64,000 bases of DNA from contig JAJFLP010000030.1 of assembly GCA_021772635.1 (NCBI GenBank), positions 1-64,000 on the forward strand, given 5' to 3'. The notes beneath the pieces are model-generated. The model was not told the origin of the DNA. It saw nothing but the letters and a program-made list of their open reading frames with translations, and made no database searches. Shown piece by piece: positions 38,018-47,569 of the stretch (position 1 is its first letter; the number at the start of each line of letters is the position of its first letter). Source of the stretch: Verrucomicrobiota bacterium (GTDB taxonomy: Bacteria; Verrucomicrobiota; Lentisphaeria; JABSQK01; JAJFLO01). The position numbers and the translations under genes are program-made.

Positions 38018-38644
38018 TTATACACGCGAGAGACGCTTCTTTCGTCTTCGTCGATCTAGCTTGGACTCCGTCGATTCAGCGAGTTTTTTCAGTTGTGGTT
38101 CTAACGTTTTAAAGATGCTGTCTGATAAGAGATCAGTGAATAAGACGCCGTTCAGGTGATCATACTCATGCTGGAGGCAACGTGCCAATAGTCCGCCGCA
38201 ACGATATGAGATTTCTCGGCCGTCAAGCAGGGCGGCGTCAATCTGCACGTATTCCGAGCGCGTCACCTCAGCCTTGACCGTAGGGATACTAAGGCAACCC
38301 TCAAGATATCGCGTAGTTTCGTTCGAGTAGTCAGATAATCTGGGATTAATCAGGATTAGTGGCATTTCGGGCAACAAGCTTGCCTCTCCGGGGCTCGTTG
38401 GCCGGGGTGGACCGTCGACGTCAAACGGAATTTCGATGACAAATAAGTTAATATTATAACCAACCTGTGGAGCGGCTAGTCCAATGCCGTTTTCTGCACG
38501 CATGGTGTTGATCATTTTCTGTGCCAGCATTCGCAAGTCATCATTCATTTCCGTAACATCGATGCTCTTGCGAATCAGCGCCGGGTGGCCATAGTAGCAT
38601 AGCGGTAAAATATCCGGAGCATCACTTAATATTTCTCGGGCCAT
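38018..38644 (-). CDS. def: Peptide deformylase
   Basis: Metalloenzyme that removes the formyl group from new proteins, 208 residues. All three motifs are present: GIGLAAPQVG, EGCLSIP (metal cysteine) and QHEYDHLNGVLF (HExxH). A PRPTSPGEASLLPEMPLILI NP insertion and a basic C-terminal tail (ESKLDRRRRKKRLSRV) make it a little longer than the common 165-185-residue enzymes. Confidence 0.95.
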   Translation of the reverse strand: MAREILSDAPDILPLCYYGHPALIRKSIDVTEMNDDLRMLAQKMINTMRAENGIGLAAPQVGYNINLFVIEIPFDVDGPPRPTSPGEASLLPEMPLILINPRLSDYSNETTRYLEGCLSIPTVKAEVTRSEYVQIDAALLDGREISYRCGGLLARCLQHEYDHLNGVLFTDLLSDSIFKTLEPQLKKLAESTESKLDRRRRKKRLSRV

Positions 38645-39651
38645 TTGAGTCCTTTAGTAGAGATTTATTCTTCTTGTTGCGCGTAAAGCCAGCCTGGCGT
38701 TACCTTAATGTATATATAATTCCCGACAGTCTCTAGTCGCGGAAACCTCCCGCCGTAATATCGGGTTGGTGTCCGGGCCAGGGCTATGCTGACTTGTAGC
38801 CCGGAGACCGCCTGCCGCTAGGTAGAAACGACGTCTGTGTCTATTTGAAAGATGCAGGCCTGTGCAACGCGACTTGAGAATGGCGAAGGAGACAGCCGGT
38901 ATCTTTGAAATTCTCGGGGTTCCTATACTGTTTCGAATTCAGAAAGAACTCAGATAATATAAACTGCAAGCAATTGAGATTTTGAATGACTTGAATCTCA
39001 CAGCGCATAAACCCCGAACAATATCTCGAAAACCTGAAGACGTTCGGTATAACCAACAATGGTGCGTATCGAATCAAACACCAGCCGAAGGTACACAATA
39101 ACTCCTGCAGGGACGTCTGATAAGACATTTCTCCAAAACAACGCCGTTGGCGACCTTTATTTTGAGAGTTCACTCACGAAACGGAGAATACGGTTCACCG
39201 AGCACAGAGCACCTTTTTACCTAATGTCACAGTACGGGAAAAGAGACTTTTCTCGAACGGGAAACCACCTTTTTACTTACTTTTTTAGTTCAGCCAGGCT
39301 CATTCTGTCTGATATGCGCGCTCAACAGCCCAGGTAAATCTATTTAAGAGTATATCGTTCTGCTGGTTCTACGTTAGGTTAAATATTATATTCAGGGTCT
39401 CCCGAAATCGCAAGTTCGATTTAATTTCTGGGTGCAAACCTGCTGCAGCGCGTTCTCCTAATGTACATACCTTGGCGTTTGAGAATTCCAACGGCGCGCG
39501 CCTCGCCTCGCCGAAAGCGACATCCTCGGCGGAACCACGAACGATAATCTCCAGTAGGTGCTGTTTCTGTATCGTGCATTGATGCACGGTCCGGTTACGA
39601 GCGCGAGGTGGATTGTATCCGTTCCTTAAAAGCTAGACAATCACGACTGAC
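38645..39651. other. One-kilobase spacer between def and uvrA
   Basis: No gene is supported. It contains family 1 copy B (38957-39053). The ORFs listed at 38841-39173, 39059-39337 and 39369-39587 overlap or abut the repeat or have no recognisable content. Promoters for the divergent def and uvrA should lie here, but none is clear. Confidence 0.4.
38957..39053 (+). repeat. Family 1 dispersed repeat, copy B (short form)
   Basis: Begins TATAAACTGCAAGCAATTGA and ends GAAGACGTTCGGTATAAC. It matches copy A (2127-2222) almost base for base in length and order, with scattered substitutions, and lacks both hairpin modules. Confidence 0.82.
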
Positions 39652-42579
39652 ATGCAAAAAAAACAACGCGACCTTAACAACGAGATACCAAGATCGATCC
39701 GCATCCGAGGTGCCCGAGAACACAACCTGAAAGGCCTCGACGTAGATATCCCGCACAACACCTTTACCGTCGTCACAGGTCCAAGTGGATCAGGTAAATC
39801 TTCACTCGCATTCGATACCCTCTATGCTGAGGGCCAAAGGCGGTACGTCGAAAGCCTCAGCGCATACGCGCGTCAATTCTTGGATAGAATGCAGAAACCG
39901 GATGTGGATTTGATTGAAGGGCTGTCACCCGCGATAGCAATTGAACAGAGATCTGCGGGAGGCAACCCTCGATCGATTGTAGCGACATCGACGGAAGTAT
40001 ACGACTATTTGCGATTGCTATTCGCCCATATCGGTATCCCACACTGCCCGAAGTGCCGTCAGCGCGTTAAGGGACAGTCTGCTGAACAGATTTGCGACCA
40101 TATATTATCATGTCCTGCTGGTCGTAAGTTGATGATATTAGCTCCGGTAGTTCGCGGTAAGAAAGGCGAGCATCGCGAGATACTCGAACAGTTGAGACAG
40201 GACGGATTTAACCGAGTTCGAGTTGACGGTGAAATTTCCTCCTTGGACGACGATATATCGCTGGAAAGAAATGTATCACATCGAATCGACGCGATTGTAG
40301 ATCGACTGGTTAGTGACTCCCTTGACCACACGAGATTAACCGAGTCAGTTGAGCGTGCGCTCCGAACCGGGGAAGGAAATGTAATTGTACTCTTCGAATC
40401 ATTGGATAACCCGGACGGGTGGGAAGAGGAACTGATCAGCGAGTATCTCGCCTGCGCTGAGTGTAACATTAGTATTGGAGAGCTGTTACCACGGAATTTT
40501 TCGTTCAATAGTCCATATGGCGCTTGCCGTACCTGTCATGGGCTCGGAGCGCACCATGTGATAGATGAAGGCTTGGCAGTTTATCCGGACCGTTCATTGA
40601 AAGATGGTGCGATTCCACTGTGGCGAACCGGCCCCCGGCGTCTTATCATTTACAATAACCACCACCTGCGATGCCTGGCGCAACACTATAAATTTTCCCT
40701 CGAAACGAAATTTCGGAGCTTGAGCAAGAGGATTCGAAATATCGTTCTTTACGGCAGTGGCGACGAATCTATACTCTTCGAGTTTCGTTGGGCGGGTAGG
40801 AACAGAAAGATTGTAAAGCCGTTTGAAGGTGTCTTGAAGACCTTAACCCGACGATATCATGAATCGGAAAGCGACTCGTTAAAAGCCAAGTTAAGGAAGA
40901 TCATGTTACGTCAGACATGTCCCGACTGTAATGGTGCGCGACTGCGTTCAGAAAGTCTTGCGGTAACTGTAAACGAAATTTCGATTTTCGAGTTTATTCA
41001 ATTGAATGTTGACAATGCAATCCGGTTCATGTCCGCGATAGACCTTCAAGGCGAGGATAAAATCATAGCTAAAGAGATCTTGCGTGAAATACAAAACCGA
41101 CTCGGTTTCTTAAGATCAGTTGGATTGGAGTATTTAACGTTGGACAGGGAAAGTGGGACACTATCTGGTGGAGAAGCGCAGCGGATCCGTCTCGCGAATC
41201 AGCTGGGAAGTGGTTTAATGGGGGTCTTATATGTTCTAGACGAGCCGACAATTGGATTACACCAGAGAGACAACCAGAAGTTGCTGGCGACCCTTAAGAA
41301 GCTAAAAGATCTGGGCAATACGGTTGTTGTAATTGAACACGATTTGGAAACGATTGTCGATTCAGACTACATTATCGACTTGGGACCGGGTGCCGGCGTA
41401 CACGGCGGAAAACTTATTTTTCAGGGCACTCCGACAGAGCTCAGGCGTTGCGCGGAATCGTTGACCGGTCAGTATCTGTATGGCGATAAACGGATCGAAT
41501 TCTCAAGCAAACGTAAGAAGGGGAATCGAAGAAAGTTGAAAGTTGTTGGTGCCGGCGAGAATAATCTAAATGACGTCGATGTCGTGATCCCACTTGGAAC
41601 GTTTTGCTGTGTAACCGGCGTATCCGGATCGGGTAAAAGTACCTTGGTCAATACTATCCTCGTTAAAAAGATTAGGAGGCACCTTAAGCTTGCGACCGAG
41701 AAACCAGGTAAACACAAGCGCATCGAGGGGTTGGAATTTGTCGATAAAGTTATTGTCGTTGACCAGAGCCCGATCGGGCGAACGCCGCGGTCGAATCCTG
41801 CGACTTATACAGGGTTATTTGATACTATCCGGCTACTGTTTTCACGATTGCCCGCTTCTAAAGTTCGAGGATATACTGCCGGTCGTTTTAGTTTTAACGT
41901 AAAAGGCGGCCGCTGCGAAGGGTGTAAAGGCGACGGAATCAGAAAGATTGAAATGCAATTCCTCCCCGATGTGTACGTTCCATGTGAGTTATGCAATGGC
42001 GATAGATATAATAGGGAAACCCTGACGATCAAATACAAGGGCTACTCGATCGCTGATGTACTTGGGATGACGGTTAATGAAGCGCTAGAGTGTTTTAAGG
42101 CGGTGCCGCGACTTTTTAAGATTCTTGAAACTCTTTCTGAAGTCGGTCTTGGTTATATTTGTCTAGGGCAATCAGCCATCACTTTCAGCGGTGGAGAAGC
42201 TCAACGTATTAAACTCGCGAAGGAACTCGCGCGCCCTTCCAAGGGGCACACTCTATACGTCCTCGACGAGCCAACGACGGGACTGCATATAGACGACGTA
42301 GGTAAATTGCTGGGCGTGTTGCGGTGTCTCAGGGATAACGAAAATACGGTCTTGGTTATTGAGCACAACTTAGATGTAATTAAGGCATGCGATTATATAA
42401 TTGATCTGGGACCGGAAGGCGGCGATCACGGCGGGAATCTAGTGACGTGCGGGACTCCGGAGGATGTTGCGAGCAGCGACGCCGGCCACACAGGGCGATA
42501 TCTGAGGGAAATCTTGGATGGTGCCGCGACTCCCGCGTTCAAGCAGGCGGAGGAGGGGGGCGTCAGGTCTTCTTCTTAG
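39652..42579 (+). CDS. uvrA: Excinuclease ABC subunit A
   Basis: Damage-recognition ATPase of nucleotide excision repair, 975 residues. It has two ABC modules: Walker A GPSGSGKSS and GVSGSGKST, signatures SGGEAQRIRLA and SGGEAQRIKLA, and Walker B YVLDEPTIGLHQRD and YVLDEPTTGLHIDD. Zinc-finger cysteine pairs are visible (CPKCRQ; CRTCHG; CEGCKGDG; CELCNGD). The length is slightly above the usual 940. The C-terminal tail (AEEGGVRSSS) is variable. It ends one base before the adk-like gene on the opposite strand. Confidence 0.97.
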   Translation: MQKKQRDLNNEIPRSIRIRGAREHNLKGLDVDIPHNTFTVVTGPSGSGKSSLAFDTLYAEGQRRYVESLSAYARQFLDRMQKPDVDLIEGLSPAIAIEQRSAGGNPRSIVATSTEVYDYLRLLFAHIGIPHCPKCRQRVKGQSAEQICDHILSCPAGRKLMILAPVVRGKKGEHREILEQLRQDGFNRVRVDGEISSLDDDISLERNVSHRIDAIVDRLVSDSLDHTRLTESVERALRTGEGNVIVLFESLDNPDGWEEELISEYLACAECNISIGELLPRNFSFNSPYGACRTCHGLGAHHVIDEGLAVYPDRSLKDGAIPLWRTGPRRLIIYNNHHLRCLAQHYKFSLETKFRSLSKRIRNIVLYGSGDESILFEFRWAGRNRKIVKPFEGVLKTLTRRYHESESDSLKAKLRKIMLRQTCPDCNGARLRSESLAVTVNEISIFEFIQLNVDNAIRFMSAIDLQGEDKIIAKEILREIQNRLGFLRSVGLEYLTLDRESGTLSGGEAQRIRLANQLGSGLMGVLYVLDEPTIGLHQRDNQKLLATLKKLKDLGNTVVVIEHDLETIVDSDYIIDLGPGAGVHGGKLIFQGTPTELRRCAESLTGQYLYGDKRIEFSSKRKKGNRRKLKVVGAGENNLNDVDVVIPLGTFCCVTGVSGSGKSTLVNTILVKKIRRHLKLATEKPGKHKRIEGLEFVDKVIVVDQSPIGRTPRSNPATYTGLFDTIRLLFSRLPASKVRGYTAGRFSFNVKGGRCEGCKGDGIRKIEMQFLPDVYVPCELCNGDRYNRETLTIKYKGYSIADVLGMTVNEALECFKAVPRLFKILETLSEVGLGYICLGQSAITFSGGEAQRIKLAKELARPSKGHTLYVLDEPTTGLHIDDVGKLLGVLRCLRDNENTVLVIEHNLDVIKACDYIIDLGPEGGDHGGNLVTCGTPEDVASSDAGHTGRYLREILDGAATPAFKQAEEGGVRSSS

Positions 42580-42580
42580 C

Positions 42581-43795
42581 TTACGACAATCCACGCCGTA
42601 TTTGTGATCCTTCAAAACGAATCTGGATCCGGTACACTCGCTTTTGAATACATTCGATGCGATGGGTCTCCGGATCGATTCTTGCAGGAACATCTTCTTT
42701 GTGAACATCGACCGCTGCTTGATAACCGCGCTCCGAGAATATATCGATCAACATAGCCAACGCCACCTTGTCCTCCAAGACTTCGTCTTCCGAATTAATT
42801 ACAGCTAGACCGGAAATTGCATGTTGCAGAATGATCGGCATAAATCTTTTTTCGATCAATTCGGTAACCTGTGCAAATAACTCAACATGCTCTTTCTCGT
42901 ACGAATCAAGACGTTTCACAAGCTCTTGCCGAGCATGGCGTATAATTTGACTTGCTAATGGAATGTTCTGGATTCGGTCGAATGTTTTTTGGTCGAGTTC
43001 AAGGGAACTCTGATACTGAAATTCTTCGACGATATTCCTTTGAACTGCTGTTAGACTGCCGGAAGCATCGATAAAATGGTAGTGAAAAATTTCACGAAGC
43101 GATTTCAACGCTTCGTAGGTTGTCTTCTTGAAAACAGCGTACCGTTTTCGCGCAGATTCTTCCGAGTAGTCAGTTGCTCTTTCTTCAAGGAGTTCACCGA
43201 CGCCGGACTCCCTGACTCGAATATTATGACCGTGTACTTCGCGGCCTCTTTTCAACTGCCGTTCGACGCTGATTATCTCATCAACGAAAAGGAGTACCAG
43301 ATGAAATAGTGGCTGCTTAAATTCACAACGTCCGTCTTCTGTGATGAATTCCTCTCGGAGTTCGAGCATCTTGTAGTGAAACAGTTTCAGGCACTCCACT
43401 TGGACTTTCGTTCTGGGAAAACCATCGACTACCACGCCCGCCTCGTACTTTGGTTCTAGTAATTCGAATAGAAGGAGGGTCACGACTTCGCGGTCACCGA
43501 CCATGCCTCCGGAGTCCTTGACCAATTTTGCGTCTGGGCTTGTCAGTAATTCGCTGATTACAATTGGCTTCGCGGTGAGGTCCCGAGTTGTCGTGATATA
43601 CGGAGTATTTGTCCCTTTGCCCGAACCTGGAGCCCCGCCCAACCATATGATTTCTCTGGGGAACTTTAGGTTTTCCTTCCCAAATTTATTGCATAGATCC
43701 GCCCAAATACTATCGAAGATAAGATGTGCATCTTTAATTTCGAGATCAGCACTGGGAGTTTGAAAATCGTCGTTGGCTGGGACTGTTTTTTTCAC
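42581..43795 (-). CDS. Adenylate kinase-like nucleoside monophosphate kinase, long form
   Basis: A 404-residue protein with an N-terminal extension of about 48 residues, the P-loop GGAPGSGKGT, the DGFPRT motif of adenylate kinases (VVDGFPRTKVQVECLKLF), and a lid-region arginine stretch (KRGREVHGHNIRVRE). After the kinase domain (about residues 48-265) comes an unusual helical C-terminal region of about 140 residues (HARQELVKRLDSYEKEHVEL FAQVTELIEK). Normal adenylate kinase is about 215 residues, so this is either a fusion or a distinct nucleoside monophosphate kinase family. It is not beside secY/map, where adk often lies. Confidence 0.8.
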   Translation of the reverse strand: MKKTVPANDDFQTPSADLEIKDAHLIFDSIWADLCNKFGKENLKFPREIIWLGGAPGSGKGTNTPYITTTRDLTAKPIVISELLTSPDAKLVKDSGGMVGDREVVTLLLFELLEPKYEAGVVVDGFPRTKVQVECLKLFHYKMLELREEFITEDGRCEFKQPLFHLVLLFVDEIISVERQLKRGREVHGHNIRVRESGVGELLEERATDYSEESARKRYAVFKKTTYEALKSLREIFHYHFIDASGSLTAVQRNIVEEFQYQSSLELDQKTFDRIQNIPLASQIIRHARQELVKRLDSYEKEHVELFAQVTELIEKRFMPIILQHAISGLAVINSEDEVLEDKVALAMLIDIFSERGYQAAVDVHKEDVPARIDPETHRIECIQKRVYRIQIRFEGSQIRRGLS

Positions 43796-43856
43796 GATAA
43801 TTCACGGTCTAGTATTTACTGCGTAACAGCGACAGGTGCTATGATTAAGTCAGAAC

Positions 43857-43882
43857 TTATCACGGCGGGCGCGTCGTGATAA
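43857..43882. promoter_or_regulatory. Inverted repeat upstream of the adk-like gene
   Basis: TTATCACG, ten bases, CGTGATAA: perfect eight-base arms about 60 bases upstream of the minus-strand start. It could be an operator or a weak hairpin. No regulator is adjacent. Confidence 0.4.
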
Positions 43883-44223
43883 TCTAGGTTATCATATTTT
43901 ATGACGAATTTTATCGATTATTTGGAAAAAACTCTTTGTTTATATTATTTTTGTGTTATTTTTCTTACGATTCTGGTAGGAATCCGAGGTGGAAACGGAT
44001 AGATTTCTTTCTGAAAATCGAACGGAGTCCAATTACCGAATTCGGTCGGGGAATTATTGCGTTATAGCGAGGTTATCAGTTTCGGCAGTGACATGCGACT
44101 TGAGCACCCAACGCTATCGGGTGTGGGGCGCTGGTTTAACGCGAAAGGGCGTTAGTTTGGGGACAAGCAACTTCATCTTCACAAATTAATCGAAACCATA
44201 AACGACAATAGGGAGGAGCATTT

Positions 44224-44400
44224 ATGAAAGCCAGTTTCTATGATGTTAAAGCACGCGAAAAGGTTCAAGCTGAAATCACCGAGAAAGTAAAATACGGTGA
44301 CAAAGGTCGTGAGCGATTCGCGTTTCGTGCGAAGACTTCAGACGGTCGTAATCTGACAAGATTCGTGAGTAAGGGTGAGTGGGACAAGGCATCTGTCTAG
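44224..44400 (+). CDS. Small 58-residue protein missed by the ORF track
   Basis: Translates as MKASFYDVKAREKVQAEITE, then KVKYGDKGRERFAFRAKTSD and GRNLTRFVSKGEWDKASV. A strong GGGAGGAGC lies seven bases before the ATG, and the composition (basic, balanced, no stretch of rare residues) is that of a real protein. The pattern YDVK...RFAFRAKT.DGRNLTRFVSK.EWDK looks conserved, like small cytoplasmic proteins of unknown role in several phyla, but no named family is recognised. It stands alone in a 1-kb spacer between the adk-like gene and lplA. Confidence 0.75.
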   Translation: MKASFYDVKAREKVQAEITEKVKYGDKGRERFAFRAKTSDGRNLTRFVSKGEWDKASV

Positions 44401-44544
44401 TCGATAAGTTTATTCAATGTTCTGGAGTCGGTGCCCAATTATTTTGCTCAGGAAGTGAGCGATTGAGAACGACGGTTTGGTGCTTGCGGATTTGAGGAAG
44501 CTGTATTCCGCAGGGCACTAAATAGTAAATTCCAGGGCGTAATT

Positions 44545-44820
44545 TTGAGTTCTGTCGAAACTCCTTTCGTGGTGATTCAACTCAGTGTATTCAGGCTGGG
44601 AGGTTTTGCTGTGGACGGAGTTTTTTTTTGGGTTGGTCATCAGTGCAACAATCACGAACAAAGTAGTTATGTGGCTTTGTCCGTGGATACGCGAACGGTT
44701 GATGTCCAATTGAGTGATCCGCGTAATGAGTCGATTCGACTCTTGACACAGTTAGATCCGGTTGGTTTTGCTTTAACGACCATCCCATCTCCGGACATAA
44801 AGACCACGGACCGATCTTGA
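44545..44820 (+). CDS. Possible 91-residue protein coupled to lplA
   Basis: A frame with a TTG start whose TGA stop overlaps the TTG start of the lipoate ligase gene (TTGA), an arrangement typical of coupled translation. The translation (FVVIQLSVFRLGGFAVDGVF; DTRTVDVQLSDPRNESIRLL) looks protein-like, but no family or ribosome binding site is recognised. The minus-strand ORFs opposite are considered shadows. Confidence 0.4.
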   Translation: MSSVETPFVVIQLSVFRLGGFAVDGVFFWVGHQCNNHEQSSYVALSVDTRTVDVQLSDPRNESIRLLTQLDPVGFALTTIPSPDIKTTDRS

Positions 44821-45812
44821 CTAGTACCAAGAATTTCATTATCCACAGTCATGGTGGTGACGTATGGCGCCATTTAGCTCGCGAAGAGTATTTGCTGAAC
44901 CAGTTTGTCCCAGGGCAGAGAATATTATATATATGGCAAACTCAAAGTACCGTCGTTGTCGGTAAACACCAGAATCCGTGGTGTGAATGCCATCCGGGGC
45001 TTCTTAGAAAAACGGGAGTCAACCTTGCCCGGCGCCTCACGGGAGGTGGCGCGGTATATCACGACACAGGTAGTTTAAACTTCAGTTTTATCGTTGATCG
45101 TGACTCTTTCAACTACTCAAATCAGATCCAAATTATAATTTCCGCGTTACGTCGCCACGGATTTGAGGTTGATAACGCGGAAAACCATTCACTGAATTTC
45201 CGCGGACGCAAGTGTTCTGGGAACGCGTTCATGTTTAGAAAATCCAAGGCATTGCATCACGGAACCTTGTTGCTGAGTTCAAATATAAAGAAGCTAAACC
45301 ATAACCTCCGTCCTTTGGCGTGTAGCATAGAGTCACACGCCGTTCGATCCAACCGGACAGCGGTTACAAATATCGGGGATCGGAACCATTCACTTCGCTG
45401 TGACGAGATAGGTCAAAGTATCGGCGATGTATATAGCGAATGTATAGGGAGCGAGTTTACGGTAGTCGAAGGCGCCCGCTTTCTCCCAGACACCACCGAC
45501 TTAGAAGAAAAATACGCATCATGGGAGTGGGTTTACGGGAGGACTCCTAAGTTCGAGGTTGGGCTTCGTATGACACTCTCGTCAGGGACCTGTGACATCA
45601 ACATGGTAATCGTGGACGGACGTATCCTGAAGACGTCTCTCGACGGTGAATGGATCGACCGAATGCATATCGATATATTGGCGAGCGCACTTCGAGGATG
45701 TCGATTTGACTCAAATTGCATTGCGGAGCGAATAAAAGAATCTATCCACCACGATCGTGGGGAAAAAATTTTATCAGAACTAGCCGAAGGCTTCTCCGAG
45801 TACGGGATTTAA
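44817..45812 (+). CDS. lplA: Lipoate--protein ligase A family protein
   Basis: Attaches lipoate to 2-oxoacid dehydrogenases and the glycine cleavage H protein. It is 331 residues, including the catalytic domain and an accessory C-terminal domain. Motifs: QSTVVVGKHQNPWCE, the lipoate-binding LARRLTGGGAVYHDTGSLNFSF, and the RGRKCSGNAFMFRKSKALHH GTLL segment carrying the catalytic lysine region. TTG start at 44817. Family members can also be octanoyltransferases, so substrate preference is not fixed by sequence here. Confidence 0.9.
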   Translation: MTSTKNFIIHSHGGDVWRHLAREEYLLNQFVPGQRILYIWQTQSTVVVGKHQNPWCECHPGLLRKTGVNLARRLTGGGAVYHDTGSLNFSFIVDRDSFNYSNQIQIIISALRRHGFEVDNAENHSLNFRGRKCSGNAFMFRKSKALHHGTLLLSSNIKKLNHNLRPLACSIESHAVRSNRTAVTNIGDRNHSLRCDEIGQSIGDVYSECIGSEFTVVEGARFLPDTTDLEEKYASWEWVYGRTPKFEVGLRMTLSSGTCDINMVIVDGRILKTSLDGEWIDRMHIDILASALRGCRFDSNCIAERIKESIHHDRGEKILSELAEGFSEYGI

Positions 45813-45814
45813 AC

Positions 45815-45975
45815 TATACTGAATGCCTTCGAGTTTTCGACCAGGCGTTCTGCTGGCCAGCAGAATGCCGGTTAAAAAATATCGTTTGATAATTCTTGCG
45901 TACCTGGTTTGAAGTCATCTCCGCACGAGCGGAGTCCGTCCATACGGACCGAAAATTGTACTGCTTGCAGTGTAT
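45815..45975 (-). repeat. Family 1 dispersed repeat, copy E (both hairpin modules)
   Basis: On the minus strand it starts CACTGCAAGCAGTACAATTT TCGG. It then carries a module with GTCCGTATGGAC and CTCCGCTCGTGCGGAG hairpins, the central box ACGCAAGAATTATCAAACGA T, a second hairpin TCTGCTGGCCAGCAGA, and ends CTCGAAGGCATTCAGTATA. It lies 3 bases after the lplA stop. The rest of the 474-base spacer up to murB shows no gene. Confidence 0.85.
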
Positions 45976-46286
45976 GTTGTACCAGAGCGGGTACGCGCCA
46001 GTGACTATAGGCTCCGGCCTTCCACCTCGGCGCAGGGTGAATAGACGTTGCACAGATATTTCTCAGTAAACGCCATATTCGATCTCCGTATTTCAACGGA
46101 AGGCCGGGACTTTGCTAAACGTCCGGCGAACGAAACTGGATATGGACATTTTCTTAGCCTCATCAAGCTTGGTAGATCCGAAACAGATTGCTCGCAGTCG
46201 AATATTTTCGAAGACTGAAAATTGCGCGCGCGCGAAATTCCGAAAACTTTACTCTAAAAACTCGGAGGCGGCCAGAATAAAATACC

Positions 46287-47282
46287 ATGAATTCATCTGA
46301 ATCCGCAGCTTCTATTAACGATCTTCCACATGGCCGTATTCAATCGCCTTCACTAGGGGATTTTGAAGATTTCCTCGATAAGCGAAAGCTGAGCTTCCAT
46401 AAGGATGCGACCTTAAGCGAGTACACAACGTTTCGCCTCGGCGGGCATACTCCGTACTTAGTCGAGTGCGGAACTCCAGAAGCCGTTACTAGTGTTATCG
46501 CTGAATTAGCCCGTCTTAGTTTGGGATTTGAACTCATCGGAGATGGTTCGAATCTGTTGATCTCTGATGAAGGGATCTCTCACATTGTGGTATGTTACAG
46601 CTGTTCCGCGTCGATTCACCGGGAAGGGCAATATTTGACGGTGACGGGAGGAACTCGGCTCGATGATCTAGCTGAGTACACCGTAGACCAAGGTCTGGGA
46701 GGGGTCGTAAATTGTTCCGGGATTCCTGGTACTGTTGGTGGCGCGATTGCGGGGAATGCAGGCGCCTTCGGGTGGCAGATCGCGGATTGCCTGTCTACCT
46801 TGGATTTAATTAACCGCCGGGGCGAAGTACGAAGCGTTACTGGGGACAATATTGAATTTGGCTATAGGTATTCTGAACTGCAGAAAACGCGCGATATCGT
46901 TCTGTCTGCGAGGCTTAAGTTATCGGATTATTGCCGAGAAGCGTTATGCCGTGAACGAGAAAGAATCTTAGAACTCCGGGCCTCAAAGCATCCGGATCTC
47001 ACAGTCGATTCGTGCGCCGGTAGTTTTTTTAAGAATATTGAGCCGACTTCTGCGGCACAGCGACGGCAAGCGGCGGGCTGGTTTCTTGACCAAGCGGAAG
47101 CGAGGAGTATGGTGGTCGGCGGCGCGGGTGTATATGAGAAGCACGCGAACATAATCATCAAGAAGAATCCTGAGTGTACCGCACAAGACGTGTATAAGCT
47201 CTCTGTTTTGATGTCAGAGGAGGTCGATCGGATTTTCGGGATACAGCTAAAACGCGAGGTCAAGCTACTGGGGGATTTTTAA
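46287..47282 (+). CDS. murB: UDP-N-acetylenolpyruvoylglucosamine reductase
   Basis: FAD enzyme completing UDP-MurNAc in peptidoglycan synthesis, 331 residues. FAD-binding motifs: EYTTFRLGGHTPYLVE, LIGDGSNLLISDEGI and CSGIPGTVGGAIAGNAGAFG. The catalytic serine lies in DSCAGSFFKNIEP, and the C terminus (ANIIIKKNPECTAQDVYKLS) has the conserved glutamate. The short form fits type II MurB. The first 30 residues are variable. No mur cluster surrounds it. Confidence 0.95.
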   Translation: MNSSESAASINDLPHGRIQSPSLGDFEDFLDKRKLSFHKDATLSEYTTFRLGGHTPYLVECGTPEAVTSVIAELARLSLGFELIGDGSNLLISDEGISHIVVCYSCSASIHREGQYLTVTGGTRLDDLAEYTVDQGLGGVVNCSGIPGTVGGAIAGNAGAFGWQIADCLSTLDLINRRGEVRSVTGDNIEFGYRYSELQKTRDIVLSARLKLSDYCREALCRERERILELRASKHPDLTVDSCAGSFFKNIEPTSAAQRRQAAGWFLDQAEARSMVVGGAGVYEKHANIIIKKNPECTAQDVYKLSVLMSEEVDRIFGIQLKREVKLLGDF

Positions 47283-47569
47283 TGCTGATCTTTACCATTT
47301 CCGCTGTAGTTATTCGCGGACAACAGTTTGGTACCCGGGTATTGTCGGGAGCCTGGTTTGCGTAGTGTTTCACGGGACGTCTACTTGAAATCGTAATTAA
47401 TCGTGGCCTCTTAGTAGAAGGTTTCCGACCGGCGATGTCCCCGGATCTGGAAAGTCGAGACGATTGATAAGCAATGGTATTGACTTTGGTTCGCGTTTAG
47501 ATTGTCACCGGACACTGTTGCTCGGCTTGGACTTAATAATCGAAAAGCGTAATAAAGGATCGAATTACA

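Noticed and set aside
38841-39337. ORFs across copy B of family 1
   Set aside because: They run through the repeat sequence and change frame content with it, as expected for chance frames.
39369-39587. 72-residue minus-strand ORF upstream of uvrA
   Set aside because: Some stretches look plausible (RGSAEDVAFGEARRAP), but no ribosome binding site, partner or family was found.
44040-44222. Possible structured RNA before the 58-residue gene
   Set aside because: Short hairpins such as TAACGCGAAAGGGCGTTA are present, but nothing matches 6S, SRP, tmRNA or RNase P RNA, and the region may simply be a leader.
46112-46300. 62-residue ORF overlapping the murB start
   Set aside because: It overlaps murB by 14 bases with a TTG start, but has no ribosome binding site and an unremarkable basic composition.
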